Shown: positions 1 to 10,159, numbered from the stretch's first letter. The stretch: 64,000 bases of DNA from Erythrobacter sp. EC-HK427 (GCF_902498745.1 NZ_LR701479.1:3055060-3119059), one strand, 5' to 3'. The notes: generated by a model from the letters alone, not told the origin. A program made the numbers and translations.

Positions 1-459
1 CCCGGCCCTGATCCCCAGCATGGGAGACAGCAACACAGCTCCCGCCGGAGCAACGCGCCGCTCGGCCAAGGCGCGCAGCAGGATATGCCCGCCCATCGAA
101 TGGCCCACCAGAACCCGCGCGCCCGTAGGCGGCGGCAGGCTGACGCAAAATCCGGCCAGATCATCCACCAGCTGCGCGAAATCGGCGACATGGCAATATT
201 TGCCCGGATGGGTGGTGCCCGAACCGCCCTGCCCGCGCCAGTCGAAGCCGCGCACGTGCCAGCCCTGGCTGCTCCAATGCGCGATAGCCTCCAGATACTT
301 CTCAAAGAAATCCCCGCGACCACCGAGAAAAACGATCTCGCCGCGCTCCAAACCTTCCGCCGGCATGGCAAAAGCGCGGTGTGGCCAGCCGTCTGCCGCG
401 AGCCAGCGCGTGATCTGCATGGCCTCAGGATGAAAACGGCGGGGGCTCGGCTGGGTCAT
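1..459 (-). CDS. alpha/beta hydrolase (lysophospholipase-like), C-terminus cut by window edge
   Basis: Reading the minus strand from an ATG at 459 gives about 153 residues with no stop before the window edge, so the C-terminal half is missing. The visible part has the strand order of a serine hydrolase of the lysophospholipase/monoacylglycerol lipase group: an oxyanion-region segment FLGGRGDFFEKY near residue 45, the RGFDWRGQGGSG loop near residue 75, and the nucleophile elbow GHSMGGH near residue 120. The Asp and His of the triad would lie beyond the edge. No signal peptide is seen, so it is probably cytoplasmic. It precedes the porin gene on the same strand by about 64 bases. The substrate cannot be told from the sequence. 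Confidence 0.75.
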   Translation of the reverse strand, partial: MTQPSPRRFHPEAMQITRWLAADGWPHRAFAMPAEGLERGEIVFLGGRGDFFEKYLEAIAHWSSQGWHVRGFDWRGQGGSGTTHPGKYCHVADFAQLVDDLAGFCVSLPPPTGARVLVGHSMGGHILLRALAERRVAPAGAVLLSPMLGIRAG

Positions 460-523
460 GCAGGTCCCGATAGCCGTGCCCCCGCCGTCGGGGAAGGTGC
501 AGTCTGCTCAGGGGAGAGCAGCT

Positions 524-1915
524 TCAGAAGCTGAAGCGTGTGGAGACCTGCACCTTTTGGAGATTGCCCGAGCGCCCGTCCTCCAGCGCGCGTTCGGCAT
601 ACATATATTCCAGCCCCACATCGAAGCGGTTGAACGGCGACCAGACGATATTGGCCAGCGCGTTCCAGCTCTCGTCGGTCGTCTGGTTGCCGGTCAGCAG
701 CACCGGATTGTCGGCGCGGAAGTAGGACGCTGCGACTGTGGAGCGGATTTGCGGCGTCCAGAAATGGCGGAACGCGGCAAAGCCCGAATAGGTGAAAATC
801 GGATCGAGCTCTCCGCCGAGGTCAAGCGCAGCGTCGTTGACGATATTCACCCCGATATAGCGCCCGATGCCATCGCCCGCGGTCGCCATGAAACGCAGGT
901 CATCGCGTTCGCCGATGTTCAACCGGCCAGCAAGGCTCAGACCGTAACCGATCGCCGAATCCGCGCCAGTGCCGAAATCATCGTCGGCAATGTTCAGGCT
1001 GCGGAATATGCCCGCTGCCGAGACCGAACCCCAGTCACCACCGAAGTTGTAGCGGGCCACCAGATCGGGGATGGTGTCATCGCCCGGCAGCGCACGGCCT
1101 CCCGTGCGCGTTGTCACGGTCGTTTCGGGCTGTTCGGCAGCAATCTGGAACCCGCCCGACGAATAGCGGATCATGGGCTGGCGATCGAACACCGTGCCGG
1201 GCGTGGTGCCAATGAAATCCATCGATTCGGGCAGCGCGCCGACATTCTGGAAGGTCGACCAGGTCTGTCCGAACAACCAGTCGCCATAGCTGATATAGGC
1301 CTGGCGGATACGCGGCGTGTAGCTGTTTGAGACCCGCTCGTCGCCGCCCGCGGTCACCATGAAATCGACTTCCACCAGCGTGTTGACTGGCGTTCCGGTG
1401 CCCACGTCGCTGGCAGTTTGCAGGATCACCCGCGTTTGCCGCGCGGAGAAATCCGTATCCCATCCCGATGCCTGCCCGCCCACGGGAATAGTGCCGGGAA
1501 GCAGGAAATCGCGGGTAATGTCGCCATCGGCATATTGCCCGCCGCTGGTGCGCATCGTCAGCGCATCCAGCTTCACATAGCCGCCGATGGTGAAGCGGGT
1601 ATTGCCGATAGTGAAGCCATCCGCCTCCTGCGCTTCGACGACGGTGCCGACCTGCGCCGACAGTTCGGCCTGCTCGTTCCGCATCGCTGTGGCCTCGGCC
1701 ATCACCATTTCGGCGGTAGCGGCGATTTCGGCCTGCTGCTCTTCATTCATGGCATCTTGCGCATCCAGCCGCCCGAGCAGCTGCGCCATCATCCCTTCGA
1801 TCCGGTCGAGCCGTTGCTCGACGCTCAATTCCTGCGCCGCCGCCGCGGTCGGCACCAGCGCGCTCGACGCCAGCAGCCCCAATGCGACCGTGCGCAATGA
1901 CAGTTTTGCCAACAT
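524..1915 (-). CDS. DcaP-like trimeric outer-membrane porin
   Basis: A 463-residue protein with an N-terminal signal peptide ending in AAAAQ (cleavage near residue 28). Next comes a heptad-like coiled coil (about residues 30-85, rich in E, Q, A and M) and a long beta-barrel ending in the aromatic signature STRFSF. A periplasmic coiled coil in front of a 16-strand barrel is the layout of DcaP porins, which pass small negatively charged molecules such as dicarboxylates. The start has a GGGAGGG ribosome binding site. The gene diverges from acs across about 148 bases, so a role in organic-acid entry fits, but this is inference from position. A short inverted repeat (504-521) lies just past the stop. 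Confidence 0.8.
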   Translation of the reverse strand: MLAKLSLRTVALGLLASSALVPTAAAAQELSVEQRLDRIEGMMAQLLGRLDAQDAMNEEQQAEIAATAEMVMAEATAMRNEQAELSAQVGTVVEAQEADGFTIGNTRFTIGGYVKLDALTMRTSGGQYADGDITRDFLLPGTIPVGGQASGWDTDFSARQTRVILQTASDVGTGTPVNTLVEVDFMVTAGGDERVSNSYTPRIRQAYISYGDWLFGQTWSTFQNVGALPESMDFIGTTPGTVFDRQPMIRYSSGGFQIAAEQPETTVTTRTGGRALPGDDTIPDLVARYNFGGDWGSVSAAGIFRSLNIADDDFGTGADSAIGYGLSLAGRLNIGERDDLRFMATAGDGIGRYIGVNIVNDAALDLGGELDPIFTYSGFAAFRHFWTPQIRSTVAASYFRADNPVLLTGNQTTDESWNALANIVWSPFNRFDVGLEYMYAERALEDGRSGNLQKVQVSTRFSF

Positions 1916-2063
1916 TTATCCCTCCCAAGGTGTTTTTTGTGTCCTCAGGAATGGCGCGCGCATCGGCCTTCGCGCAATTAGCCCATCGTCTTACGACCTT
2001 TGTCTTGCTGCCCCCGCTTTATAGGAGGAATACAAAGCGGAAAAAGTTTTGGAGGACCTGAAC

Positions 2064-3989
2064 ATGAGCGACCGCATAGCCTGCCCTTCTGCCCCGCACG
2101 AAACGCATTGCACAGCCGAGCAATATGACGCGCTCTATGCGCGCTCTATCGAGGATTCGGACGGGTTCTGGCTCGATCAGGCAAAGCGGCTCGATTGGGA
2201 GAGCTTCCCCACCAAAGCGGGCGAGTGGACGTTCGATCCGCCGCAGATCAGCTGGTATGCCGATGGTTCGCTCAACCTCTGCTACAACGCAGTCGACCGC
2301 CACTTGGCCGAGCGCGGCGATGCAACCGCTTTCATCTTCGAGCCCGACGATCCGGCGAGCCCGTCGCGCAGCCTGACCTATGCCCAGCTGCACACCGAAG
2401 TGGTGCAGATGGCCAATGCACTGAAAGCCATGGGCGTTACCAAGGGCGACCGCGTTACGCTGTATATGCCGATGATCGTCGAAGGCGCGGTGGCGATGCT
2501 CGCTTGCGCGCGGCTTGGCGCCATTCACTCGGTGGTGTTCGGCGGTTTTTCACCCGAAGCCTTGGCGGGCCGGATCGAAGCCTGCGAAAGCCGCTTTGTC
2601 GTGACCGCTGATGAAGGGCTGCGCGGCACCAAGCGCGTGCCGTTGAAAGCCAATGTCGATGCCGCGCTAGCCGAACATGACGTCACCGTAGACGGCGTTC
2701 TCGTCATCAAACACACTGGCGGCGATATCGGGATGGCTGAAGGCCGCGACCACTGGTTCGACGATGTAAAAAGCGATGCCGATTGCCCGTGCGAGGTGAT
2801 GGGCGCGGAAGACCCGCTCTTCATCCTTTACACCTCCGGTTCCACCGGCAAGCCGAAGGGCGTGCTGCACACCACGGGCGGATACGGCGTGTGGGTGGCG
2901 ACGACGTTCCACTACACGTTCGATTACCAGCCGGGCGAAGTCTTCTGGTGTAGCGCTGATATCGGCTGGGTGACCGGGCACAGCTATGTCACTTACGGCC
3001 CACTCATCAATGGTGGCACCAGCCTGATCTTCGAAGGGGTGCCCAACTATCCCGATCACGGCCGTTTCTGGGATGTGATCGACAAACACCAAGTGAACAT
3101 CTTCTACACCGCCCCCACCGCCATCCGCGCGCTGATGCGCGAAGGCGATGACTGGGTGAACAGCCACGATCTTTCCAGCCTGCGGATGCTGGGCACGGTG
3201 GGTGAGCCGATCAATCCCGAAGCGTGGCGCTGGTATCACGAAACCGTCGGCAAGGGCCGATTGCCGATTGTCGACACATGGTGGCAGACCGAAACCGGCG
3301 GCCAGATGCTCACCACATTCCCCTATGCGCATGATATGAAGCCGGGCAGCGCAGGCTTGCCGTTCTTTGGGGTGCAATTGTTGCTGGTCGATAACGAAGG
3401 CAATACGCTGGAGGGCGCGACCGAGGGCAATCTTTGCATCAGCGACAGCTGGCCGGGTCAGGCGCGCACCGTCTATGGCGATCACGACCGCTTCATCGAG
3501 GCTTATTTCAGCACCTTCAAGGGCCTGTATTTCACCGGCGACGGCTGCAAGCGCGACGAGGACGGTTATTACCGCATCACGGGCCGCGTGGATGATGTGA
3601 TCAACGTCTCCGGCCACCGCATGGGCACTGCCGAAGTCGAAAGCGCGCTGGTGCTGCACGATACGGTCGCGGAAGCGGCGGTGGTCGGCTATCCGCACGA
3701 TATCAAAGGACAGGGCATTTACTGCTACGTCACCCTGATGGAAGGTGCGGAAGCCTCCGACGAACTCTACGCCGAACTGCGCCAGCACGTGCGCAAGGAA
3801 ATCGGCCCGATCGCCACGCCCGACCATCTGCAATTCACCGATGGCCTGCCCAAAACCCGCTCGGGCAAGATCATGCGGCGCATCCTGCGCAAGATTGCGG
3901 AGAACGACTTTGGTTCGCTCGGCGATACCTCCACGCTGGCTGACCCGTCGCTGGTTGACCGGCTGATCGAGGGGCGGCAGAACCGCTAA
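2064..3989 (+). CDS. acs: acetyl-CoA synthetase (AMP-forming)
   Basis: Activates acetate to acetyl-CoA through acetyl-AMP, in the cytoplasm. The 641-residue length is normal for Acs. Diagnostic parts are the AMP-binding P-loop [11 protein letters not shown] near residue 260, the WWQTETGG acetate/adenylate motif near residue 410, and the C-terminal [11 protein letters not shown] in which Lys602 is the catalytic and acetyl-regulated lysine. I chose the ATG at 2064 because GGAGGA lies 7 bases before it; an in-frame TTG at 2049 lacks such a site. The response-regulator gene follows after 4 bases, so the two are probably cotranscribed. Neighbouring crbS and actP point to control by the acetate-switch system. 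Confidence 0.97.
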   Translation: MSDRIACPSAPHETHCTAEQYDALYARSIEDSDGFWLDQAKRLDWESFPTKAGEWTFDPPQISWYADGSLNLCYNAVDRHLAERGDATAFIFEPDDPASPSRSLTYAQLHTEVVQMANALKAMGVTKGDRVTLYMPMIVEGAVAMLACARLGAIHSVVFGGFSPEALAGRIEACESRFVVTADEGLRGTKRVPLKANVDAALAEHDVTVDGVLVIKHTGGDIGMAEGRDHWFDDVKSDADCPCEVMGAEDPLFILYTSGSTGKPKGVLHTTGGYGVWVATTFHYTFDYQPGEVFWCSADIGWVTGHSYVTYGPLINGGTSLIFEGVPNYPDHGRFWDVIDKHQVNIFYTAPTAIRALMREGDDWVNSHDLSSLRMLGTVGEPINPEAWRWYHETVGKGRLPIVDTWWQTETGGQMLTTFPYAHDMKPGSAGLPFFGVQLLLVDNEGNTLEGATEGNLCISDSWPGQARTVYGDHDRFIEAYFSTFKGLYFTGDGCKRDEDGYYRITGRVDDVINVSGHRMGTAEVESALVLHDTVAEAAVVGYPHDIKGQGIYCYVTLMEGAEASDELYAELRQHVRKEIGPIATPDHLQFTDGLPKTRSGKIMRRILRKIAENDFGSLGDTSTLADPSLVDRLIEGRQNR

Positions 3990-3993
3990 GCCC

Positions 3994-4629
3994 ATGCCCG
4001 CCCGTATCATCATCGCCGACGATCATCCGCTCTTCCGCACGGCACTGGGCCATGCGGTCGCCGCCGCCTGGCCCGATGCGGATACGGTCGAAGCCTCCAG
4101 CGCGGCAGCCGCGCGCGCGGCCTTGCAGCACCATGCCGATTGCCTGCTGCTCGATCTGCATATGGAGGATTCGCAAGGCTTGAGCGCGCTGATGGACTTC
4201 CGGCAGGATTTCCCCGCCCTGCCCATCGTGATCATTTCGGCCAGTGAAGAGGCGCGCGTTTATGCCGCTGCCGCGCAGCTGGGCGCATCGGCGTTCATCC
4301 CCAAATCCGCCAGCCTGCAGCAAATGCGCGAAGCCTTGGTCGCCGTGCGCGATGGTGACCAGTGGTTCCCCGATGCCGAGGTCGAAGCGGACGGAGACTT
4401 GGCCAAGATCGCCTCGCTCACTCCGGCGCAGCGCCGCATTCTTGACCGGATGCGCGACGGGCTGCTGAACAAGCAGATCGCCTATGAACTCGACATCAGC
4501 GAAGCGACGGTGAAGGCGCATATCACCGCGATTTTCCGCAAGCTGGGGGTCATCAGCCGCACGCAAGCGGCGATGCTGTCTGCCAAGCTGGACGTCGATC
4601 AGCCCGCCGCCAACACACCGTCCGCCTGA
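3994..4629 (+). CDS. crbR: LuxR/NarL-type response regulator, acetate-switch CrbR-like
   Basis: A 211-residue response regulator. The receiver domain (about 1-120) has the acidic pair D9-D10, phospho-acceptor D54 in LLLDLH and a conserved lysine in FIPKSAS. The C-terminal LuxR helix-turn-helix (about 143-200) contains LNKQIAYELDISEATVKAH. It sits 4 bases after acs and overlaps the 3' end of the convergent sensor-kinase gene by 31 bases. In Vibrio and Pseudomonas the equivalent pair (CrbSR, MxtR/ErdR) activates acs and actP. The name here rests on that gene neighbourhood plus domain type, not on an alignment. Acs and this gene would form a feed-forward unit. Confidence 0.85.
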   Translation: MPARIIIADDHPLFRTALGHAVAAAWPDADTVEASSAAAARAALQHHADCLLLDLHMEDSQGLSALMDFRQDFPALPIVIISASEEARVYAAAAQLGASAFIPKSASLQQMREALVAVRDGDQWFPDAEVEADGDLAKIASLTPAQRRILDRMRDGLLNKQIAYELDISEATVKAHITAIFRKLGVISRTQAAMLSAKLDVDQPAANTPSA

Positions 4630-7600
4630 CCGGCCGCAGCCGCATCGCCGGAAGCGCGCTGCGCGATCAGGCTGGCGAGCAAAGACCGCAGGCTGGCAGG
4701 AGCCGCAGGCTTGAGCAGCCGGTGCGCACCAATGGCGCGCGCCGCTTCCTCGGTTTCGCTGCCAGCTTCCGCCGTGTGCAGAATGACAGGTGGCCGCTCG
4801 CCCCAGTGATCGCACAAGGCTTCGTAGACCAGGTGTCCCCGCGCGCCGTCATCCAACTGGTAGTCCATGATGACGATGTCGGGCGGTTGCGGGGTGGCGA
4901 GGCGCGCTGACATTTCGTCCGCCGCATCGATCACTTCGAGCTGCCAGCGTTCGAGCAAGGCCCGCGCGCCCTCGCGCGCTGCTGCATCATTGTCCACCAC
5001 CAGCACCCGCGCAGCGCCTAGTTCGGTGCTGCGTTGGCTGGGGCGCTTGGCGGTCTGGCCTGCGCCCCATTCGACCGGCTCCAAATGCAGCGAGAAACAG
5101 CTGCCCTGCCCTTCGACCGAGCGGGTTTCGACATGGACATCGAGCAGCGCGGTGATGCGCCGGACTATCGCGAGCCCCAGCCCCAAACCTTCGCTATCGG
5201 TTGATTTGCCGCGCTGGAACTCGTCGAAAATGCGCTGCACATCGTCTTCCGCAATCCCGCGCCCGGTATCGTAGACGCCCAACCTTATGCCTTGTCCACT
5301 CCGCCGAACGCCAATCAGCACGCCGCCCGTCGCAGTATAGCGCACGGCATTGCTGACGAGATTGCGCAGAACGCTTCCCATCAGCGCGCGGTCGGTCTGG
5401 ATCACGGCCCGCGTCGGCACATGGCGCAGCCGCAGCCCCTTGGCGCGCGCCTGCACTTCGAATTGGCGCACCGTCTCTTCGAGCAGGTCGTTGAGCGCGA
5501 CCCTCTCCAGCTTGGCCTCGATCCCGCCGCCATCGAGCTTGGAAATATCGAGCAGCGCGCGGATCAGCCGGTCTGCCGAGCTGATCGAACCGTCCAGATC
5601 GCGCACCAGCTTGCGCGCTGGATGCGAAGCCTCGAATTCCTCGTCCAGCGCCGAGGCAAATAGCCGCGCGGCATTGAGCGGCTGGATCAGATCATGGCTA
5701 GCCGCCGCCAGAAATCGTGTCTTTGAGCGCGTCGCACGTTCGAGCGCGGCATTCGCTTCGCTCAATTGCTTGGTGCGTTCGGCGACCTTTTCTTCCAGCG
5801 CCTGCTCGGCACGGCGGTCTGCGGTCACATCGAGATAGGACGTCACATAGCCGCCACCCGGCGCTGGGTTGCCGATGATCCGCATGATCGTGCCATCTGG
5901 CTGCTCGCGCTCCATCCGGTGCTGCGTGCCCGCGCGCATATGCTCCAGCCGCCGTTCGACCTGCCGCTCCACCTCGTCTCGCGGCACATCGCTACGCATC
6001 AGGTTCCAGCGGATCAGTTGCGCGATCGGCGTGCCCACCGTCACCAGCGCTTCGGGCAAGCCGAACATGGCGGTGTAGCGGCTGTTCCACGCGACGAGGT
6101 TCATATCGGCGTCGACCACCGCCACGCCCTGGTCGATATTCTCGATAGCGAGCTGCAAGAGATCGGCGCTGAAGGTGAGGCGCCTGCTCGTTTCATCGAA
6201 CATCGCCACCACATCGGCCAGCGGCACCGGCTCCCCGCCCGACCACGAACCCACCAGCAGCCGTGAGGAGGAGGATCCGACGACGCCTGCAATCGTTCGC
6301 TCGGCCATCGCCATTACTGCCTCGTCCGCCTGGTCGCTGTCGCGGTAATGGCCCGGCATGGCAGCCAGCGCCGCCCGCGCACGCTCTGGCCCTACCACCT
6401 GCGCGAGCAGCAGGCGGATATCGGCAATCCGTTTGCGCGTGGCGTAGGCCATAACCTCGGCAGAGGACGCGCGGCCAACGAAAGCAGCAGCCTGCGCCGC
6501 ATCGAGCAGCGAGGGCACGAAAAGGCCCGATGCCAGCCAGTAAATCAACACATTGGCCCCAAGGCTAAGGATCACGCCCGACACCAGCGTGTCTTCGTGC
6601 ATCTGCATCGGCGGCGGTACGCCGGTGGCAGCGGGGATGGCGAGCAACACCAGCCACAGGCCGAAACCGGTGGCAAGTCCGCTTAGCATTCCGATGCGGT
6701 TGCCGTGGCGGGTGAGCACGCCCAGCACAAGGCCGGGGGCAAATTGCGCCGCAGCGGCAAAGGCAAGCGTGCCGAGCCCTGCCAGACTCTCGCTTTCGCC
6801 AAACTGCCGGTAGACGAGGTAAGAGAATAGCAGCAGCGCCGCGATCACCACCCGCCGCACCAGCAGCAGACGGCTGGCGAGCCGCGTCCGGTCACCCTGC
6901 CCGCTCAGCGCGCGGCGGAAAATGACCGGCGCGAGCAGATCATTGGTAATCATGGTCGAGAGGGCAACGCTCGCCACCATGATCATGCCGGTAGAAGCAG
7001 ACAATCCGCCGATAAACATGAGCAGCGCCAGCGCGTCATTCCCCATCGCCAACGGCAGCGCCATAACGATGGAATCGCGCGGTGTATCCGGCGGCAAAAT
7101 TGCAAGGCCCGCCAGCACAATCGGTACGATCACCAGCGATGTCAGCACCAGATAGGCGGGGAAGATCCATTGCTTGGCCGCGTCCGGCCGATCATCGGGC
7201 GCTTCGACAAACGCCATGTGGAACTGGCGCGGCAGGCACAAGGCTGCGCAGGCCGCAAGCAGGGTGAGGATAAGGAAGCGCAGATCAAGCTGGCTTTCGT
7301 TGAAAACGCTCGCCACTCTGGGTGCTTCGGTATCGGCGAGCATCACCAGCGCCGCCACCGCCAGCACGATCAGCGCAAACAGCTTCACTACCGCTTCCAC
7401 CGCGATGGTCAGCACCAGGCCGGAATTTTCCCCCGCTTGGTCCGCCCTGCGCGAACCGAAAAAGATCGCGAACAGGGCCATGGTGGTGGCGACGGCCAGC
7501 ACGGTTTCGTCCATCGCCAGATTGCGCGACAGCGAACCATCGAGTGCCACCAGCGTTGCGCCCACCGATTGCAATTGCAGCGCCATATAGGGCAGCGAGC

Positions 7601-7973
7601 CGACAGTGGCGATAATCGTCACCAGCGCGGCGATGGCGGCGCTCTTGCCGTAACGGGCCGAGAGAAAATCGGCGATGGAGGTGGAATGCTGCGCCTTTGC
7701 TTGCCGCAGGATCTTCCCGATCAGGCCATAGCCCAGCGTAAACAGCAGGATCGGCCCAAGATAGATCGGCAGATATTGCAGCCCCGCCGTGGCTGCCGTG
7801 CCCACGCCGCCAAAGAATGTCCAACTGGTGCAATAGACCGCCAGTGATAGCCCGTAAATCCAGCCTCGATGCCGCGCCGAAACGGGTCGCTCCGCACGGT
7901 CAGCCCGCGCGGCGATCCAGAACAGCGCGCCCAGATACAGCGCGCTTGCGACAAGGGCGATTGCAACGAGCAT
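4599..7973 (-). CDS. crbS: SLC5 symporter-hybrid histidine kinase fusion, acetate-switch CrbS-like
   Basis: A 1124-residue inner-membrane sensor. Residues about 1-490 are a sodium:solute symporter (SLC5/PutP-type) with about 13 membrane spans. Then come a PAS domain (about 605-720), a short coiled coil (EKVAERTKQLSEANAALERA), a HisKA domain with phospho-acceptor His760 in ASHDLIQPLN, a HATPase domain (NLVSNAVRYT, DTGRGIAEDD) and a C-terminal receiver with Asp1037 in IMDYQLDD. This order is that of CrbS/MxtR kinases, which control acetate use. The start has GAGAGG 9 bases upstream. A strong terminator (8035-8059) separates it from actP, so it has its own promoter. Whether the symporter part transports or only senses cannot be told here. 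Confidence 0.92.
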   Translation of the reverse strand: MLVAIALVASALYLGALFWIAARADRAERPVSARHRGWIYGLSLAVYCTSWTFFGGVGTAATAGLQYLPIYLGPILLFTLGYGLIGKILRQAKAQHSTSIADFLSARYGKSAAIAALVTIIATVGSLPYMALQLQSVGATLVALDGSLSRNLAMDETVLAVATTMALFAIFFGSRRADQAGENSGLVLTIAVEAVVKLFALIVLAVAALVMLADTEAPRVASVFNESQLDLRFLILTLLAACAALCLPRQFHMAFVEAPDDRPDAAKQWIFPAYLVLTSLVIVPIVLAGLAILPPDTPRDSIVMALPLAMGNDALALLMFIGGLSASTGMIMVASVALSTMITNDLLAPVIFRRALSGQGDRTRLASRLLLVRRVVIAALLLFSYLVYRQFGESESLAGLGTLAFAAAAQFAPGLVLGVLTRHGNRIGMLSGLATGFGLWLVLLAIPAATGVPPPMQMHEDTLVSGVILSLGANVLIYWLASGLFVPSLLDAAQAAAFVGRASSAEVMAYATRKRIADIRLLLAQVVGPERARAALAAMPGHYRDSDQADEAVMAMAERTIAGVVGSSSSRLLVGSWSGGEPVPLADVVAMFDETSRRLTFSADLLQLAIENIDQGVAVVDADMNLVAWNSRYTAMFGLPEALVTVGTPIAQLIRWNLMRSDVPRDEVERQVERRLEHMRAGTQHRMEREQPDGTIMRIIGNPAPGGGYVTSYLDVTADRRAEQALEEKVAERTKQLSEANAALERATRSKTRFLAAASHDLIQPLNAARLFASALDEEFEASHPARKLVRDLDGSISSADRLIRALLDISKLDGGGIEAKLERVALNDLLEETVRQFEVQARAKGLRLRHVPTRAVIQTDRALMGSVLRNLVSNAVRYTATGGVLIGVRRSGQGIRLGVYDTGRGIAEDDVQRIFDEFQRGKSTDSEGLGLGLAIVRRITALLDVHVETRSVEGQGSCFSLHLEPVEWGAGQTAKRPSQRSTELGAARVLVVDNDAAAREGARALLERWQLEVIDAADEMSARLATPQPPDIVIMDYQLDDGARGHLVYEALCDHWGERPPVILHTAEAGSETEEAARAIGAHRLLKPAAPASLRSLLASLIAQRASGDAAAAGQADGVLAAG

Positions 7974-8034
7974 ACGCCAGACCTCTCCCCTGCACGATGG
8001 CTAGCGCAAAGATCGGGCGCTGGCAAAAAGAGAA

Positions 8035-8059
8035 AGGGCGACGCCAGCGGCGCCGCCCT
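8035..8059 (-). terminator. Rho-independent terminator after actP
   Basis: Arms AGGGCG and CGCCCT (8035-8040 / 8054-8059) enclose an inner CGCC/GGCG stem (8042-8045 / 8049-8052) with a three-base AGC loop and one A-C mismatch. Read on the minus strand, the hairpin is followed by TTTCTCTTTTTG, a good T tract. It lies 25 bases past the actP stop and before crbS, and would separate these transcripts. Confidence 0.8.
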
Positions 8060-8084
8060 CCCTTGCGACCCGTAGATCGTGCGA

Positions 8085-9860
8085 TCAGTGGGCGTGTGCC
8101 TCACCCGCGCCGCGCGGCACGCGGATCGAGTCGACCAAACGACGCACTTCGAGCGGTGTTTGCGCTGTCATCTTCGCCACCGCAATCGCGACACCGAAGT
8201 TGATGAGCATTCCGATCACGCCGATGCCTTCGGGCGATATGCCCAGCAGCCAGTTGTCCGCCACATTCATTGTCGGGTTCCACAGCTTGAAGTAGAAGAT
8301 ATAGGCAAATGTGAACACCAACCCGCTGACCATTCCGGCAATCGCGCCTTCGCGGTTCATGAACTTCGTGAAGATGCCCATGAAGATCACCGGGAACAGG
8401 CTGGCAGCGGCCAAGCCGAAGGCAAAGGCAACCACTTCGGCCACCCATCCGGGCGGATAAATGCCCAGATAGCCTGCCACCACAATCGCTGCCGTCGCCG
8501 CCAACCGTGCCGCGAGCAGCTCTCCCTTCTCCGAGATATCCGGCCGGAAAGTGGATTTGAGCAGATCGTGACTGACCGAACTGGAAATCACCAGCAGCAA
8601 GCCTGCCGCCGTGGAGAGCGCCGCGGCAAGGCCGCCCGCCGCCACCAGGGCGATCACCCAGCCCGGCAGATTGCCGATTTCGGGATTGGCCAGCACCATG
8701 ATGTCGCGGTCAACATAGACCTCGTTCTCGCTATCCGCGACCGGCGCATTGCTGACCAGCCTTTCGCCCGAAGGCCCGGTGCCCTCGACAAATGTCGGAG
8801 TGCCCTCGAACGCATTGCCCGCACGATACTGCATCACGCCGTCGCCATTCTTGTCGTGCCAGGCGATCAGATCGTTGCTTTCCCAATTGGTGAACCATTC
8901 GGGAGCCTCGGCATAGGCAGTCTCGTTCACCGTCTCGACAAAGTTGAGCCGGGCAAACGCGCCCACCGCCGGAGCCGTGGTGTAGAGCAGAGCAATGAAG
9001 AGCAGCGCCCAGCCCGCCGATTTGCGCGCATCCGATGCTTTGGGCACGGTGAAGAAGCGGACGATAACGTGGGGCAAGCCCGCCGTGCCGACCATCAGCG
9101 CCATTGTGATGCAGAACACGTCGATCGTCGATTTTGTGCCTGCGGTATAGGCAGTGAAGCCGAGATCAGTCAGCACCATATCCATCTTTTGCAATACGTA
9201 GAGGCCAGACCCGTCGTTCACCTCAGACCCCAGCCCCAATTGCGGGATCGGGTTGCCGGTAAGCATGAAGCTGAGGAAGAAGGCAGGCACCAGATAGGCC
9301 ATGATCAACACACAATACTGCGCAACCTGGGTGTAGGTGATGCCCTTCATACCGCCCAGCACCGAGTAGATAAACACGATGCCCATGCCCATGATCACGC
9401 CCATGGTGATGTCGACATCGAGGAAGCGCGAAAACACGATCCCGACCCCGCGCATCTGTCCGGCAATGTAGGTGAAGCTGATGAAAATCAGACAGATCAC
9501 CGCCACCACGCGCGCCGTCTTGGAATAATAGCGAGTGCCGATAAAGTCGGGAACAGTGAACTGGCCGAACTTACGCAAATATGGTGCCAGAAGGAGCGCC
9601 AGCAGAACGTATCCGCCCGTCCAGCCCATCAGATATACCGACGCGTCATAGCCGAGGAAGGCGATCAGACCCGCCATCGAAAGGAAGCTGGCCGCAGACA
9701 TCCAGTCTGCCGCCGTGGCCATGCCGTTGACCATCGGGCTGACCCCGCCACCAGCAACGTAGAATTCCTTGGTGGAACCGGCCCGTGACCAGATGGCGAT
9801 GCCGATATACAGCGCGAAGCTGAGCCCGACGAAGATGTAAATGAGAACCTGTGTCGACAT
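8085..9860 (-). CDS. actP: cation/acetate symporter family permease (ActP-like, SSS family)
   Basis: A 591-residue inner-membrane sodium:solute symporter. It opens with an unmistakable first membrane span (STQVLIYIFVGLSFALY) and has about 13 hydrophobic segments, with a soluble insert near residues 330-420 as in the VC_2705-like subfamily. I chose the ATG at 9860 because GAGGGAGGGG precedes it; the open frame runs further upstream, but that part is the DUF4212 gene in another frame. The small DUF4212 gene ends 11 bases upstream, and this gene pair is a constant feature of the subfamily. Next to acs and crbSR, acetate or another short carboxylate is the likely substrate. Confidence 0.9.
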   Translation of the reverse strand: MSTQVLIYIFVGLSFALYIGIAIWSRAGSTKEFYVAGGGVSPMVNGMATAADWMSAASFLSMAGLIAFLGYDASVYLMGWTGGYVLLALLLAPYLRKFGQFTVPDFIGTRYYSKTARVVAVICLIFISFTYIAGQMRGVGIVFSRFLDVDITMGVIMGMGIVFIYSVLGGMKGITYTQVAQYCVLIMAYLVPAFFLSFMLTGNPIPQLGLGSEVNDGSGLYVLQKMDMVLTDLGFTAYTAGTKSTIDVFCITMALMVGTAGLPHVIVRFFTVPKASDARKSAGWALLFIALLYTTAPAVGAFARLNFVETVNETAYAEAPEWFTNWESNDLIAWHDKNGDGVMQYRAGNAFEGTPTFVEGTGPSGERLVSNAPVADSENEVYVDRDIMVLANPEIGNLPGWVIALVAAGGLAAALSTAAGLLLVISSSVSHDLLKSTFRPDISEKGELLAARLAATAAIVVAGYLGIYPPGWVAEVVAFAFGLAAASLFPVIFMGIFTKFMNREGAIAGMVSGLVFTFAYIFYFKLWNPTMNVADNWLLGISPEGIGVIGMLINFGVAIAVAKMTAQTPLEVRRLVDSIRVPRGAGEAHAH

Positions 9861-9871
9861 GATCCCCTCCC

Positions 9872-10159
9872 TCAATCGTCGAGGTCGTATTTGCGTTCGA
9901 GCGAACGCATTTTGACGACGTAGATGACGATCAGCAGCATGAAGGCGTAGATCGAGCCCTGCTGCGCGAACCAGAATCCCAGCGGGTATCCGCCGAGCAT
10001 GAATTGATCCAGCCACTCGCGCAGCAGGATGCCTGCTGCGAAAGACACCGCAAACCACACCACCATCAGGGTGACGAGCAAGCGGACGTTTTCCCGCCAG
10101 TAAGCGGTTTCATTGGCATTTGTGGTGTCGCCCGGATCAGGCGGTGTTTCCTCGACCAT
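9872..10159 (-). CDS. DUF4212 small membrane subunit of the SSS symporter
   Basis: A 95-residue protein with a polar N-terminus and two membrane spans (about 27-48 and 62-85), ending in basic and acidic residues (RSLERKYDLDD). It matches the DUF4212 family, found almost always directly before VC_2705-type symporters and named putative solute symporter small subunit. The ribosome binding site GGAGGGG is strong and the gap to actP is 11 bases, so the two are co-expressed, probably as a two-part carrier. I see no clear operator in the roughly 100 bases upstream. Confidence 0.88.
   Translation of the reverse strand: MVEETPPDPGDTTNANETAYWRENVRLLVTLMVVWFAVSFAAGILLREWLDQFMLGGYPLGFWFAQQGSIYAFMLLIVIYVVKMRSLERKYDLDD

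Noticed and set aside
8079-9788. Long open frame (569 codons) on the plus strand opposite actP
   Set aside because: It is antisense to a well-supported transporter gene, its translation is His/Arg/Gln-rich without any family motif, and such shadows are normal in high-GC DNA.
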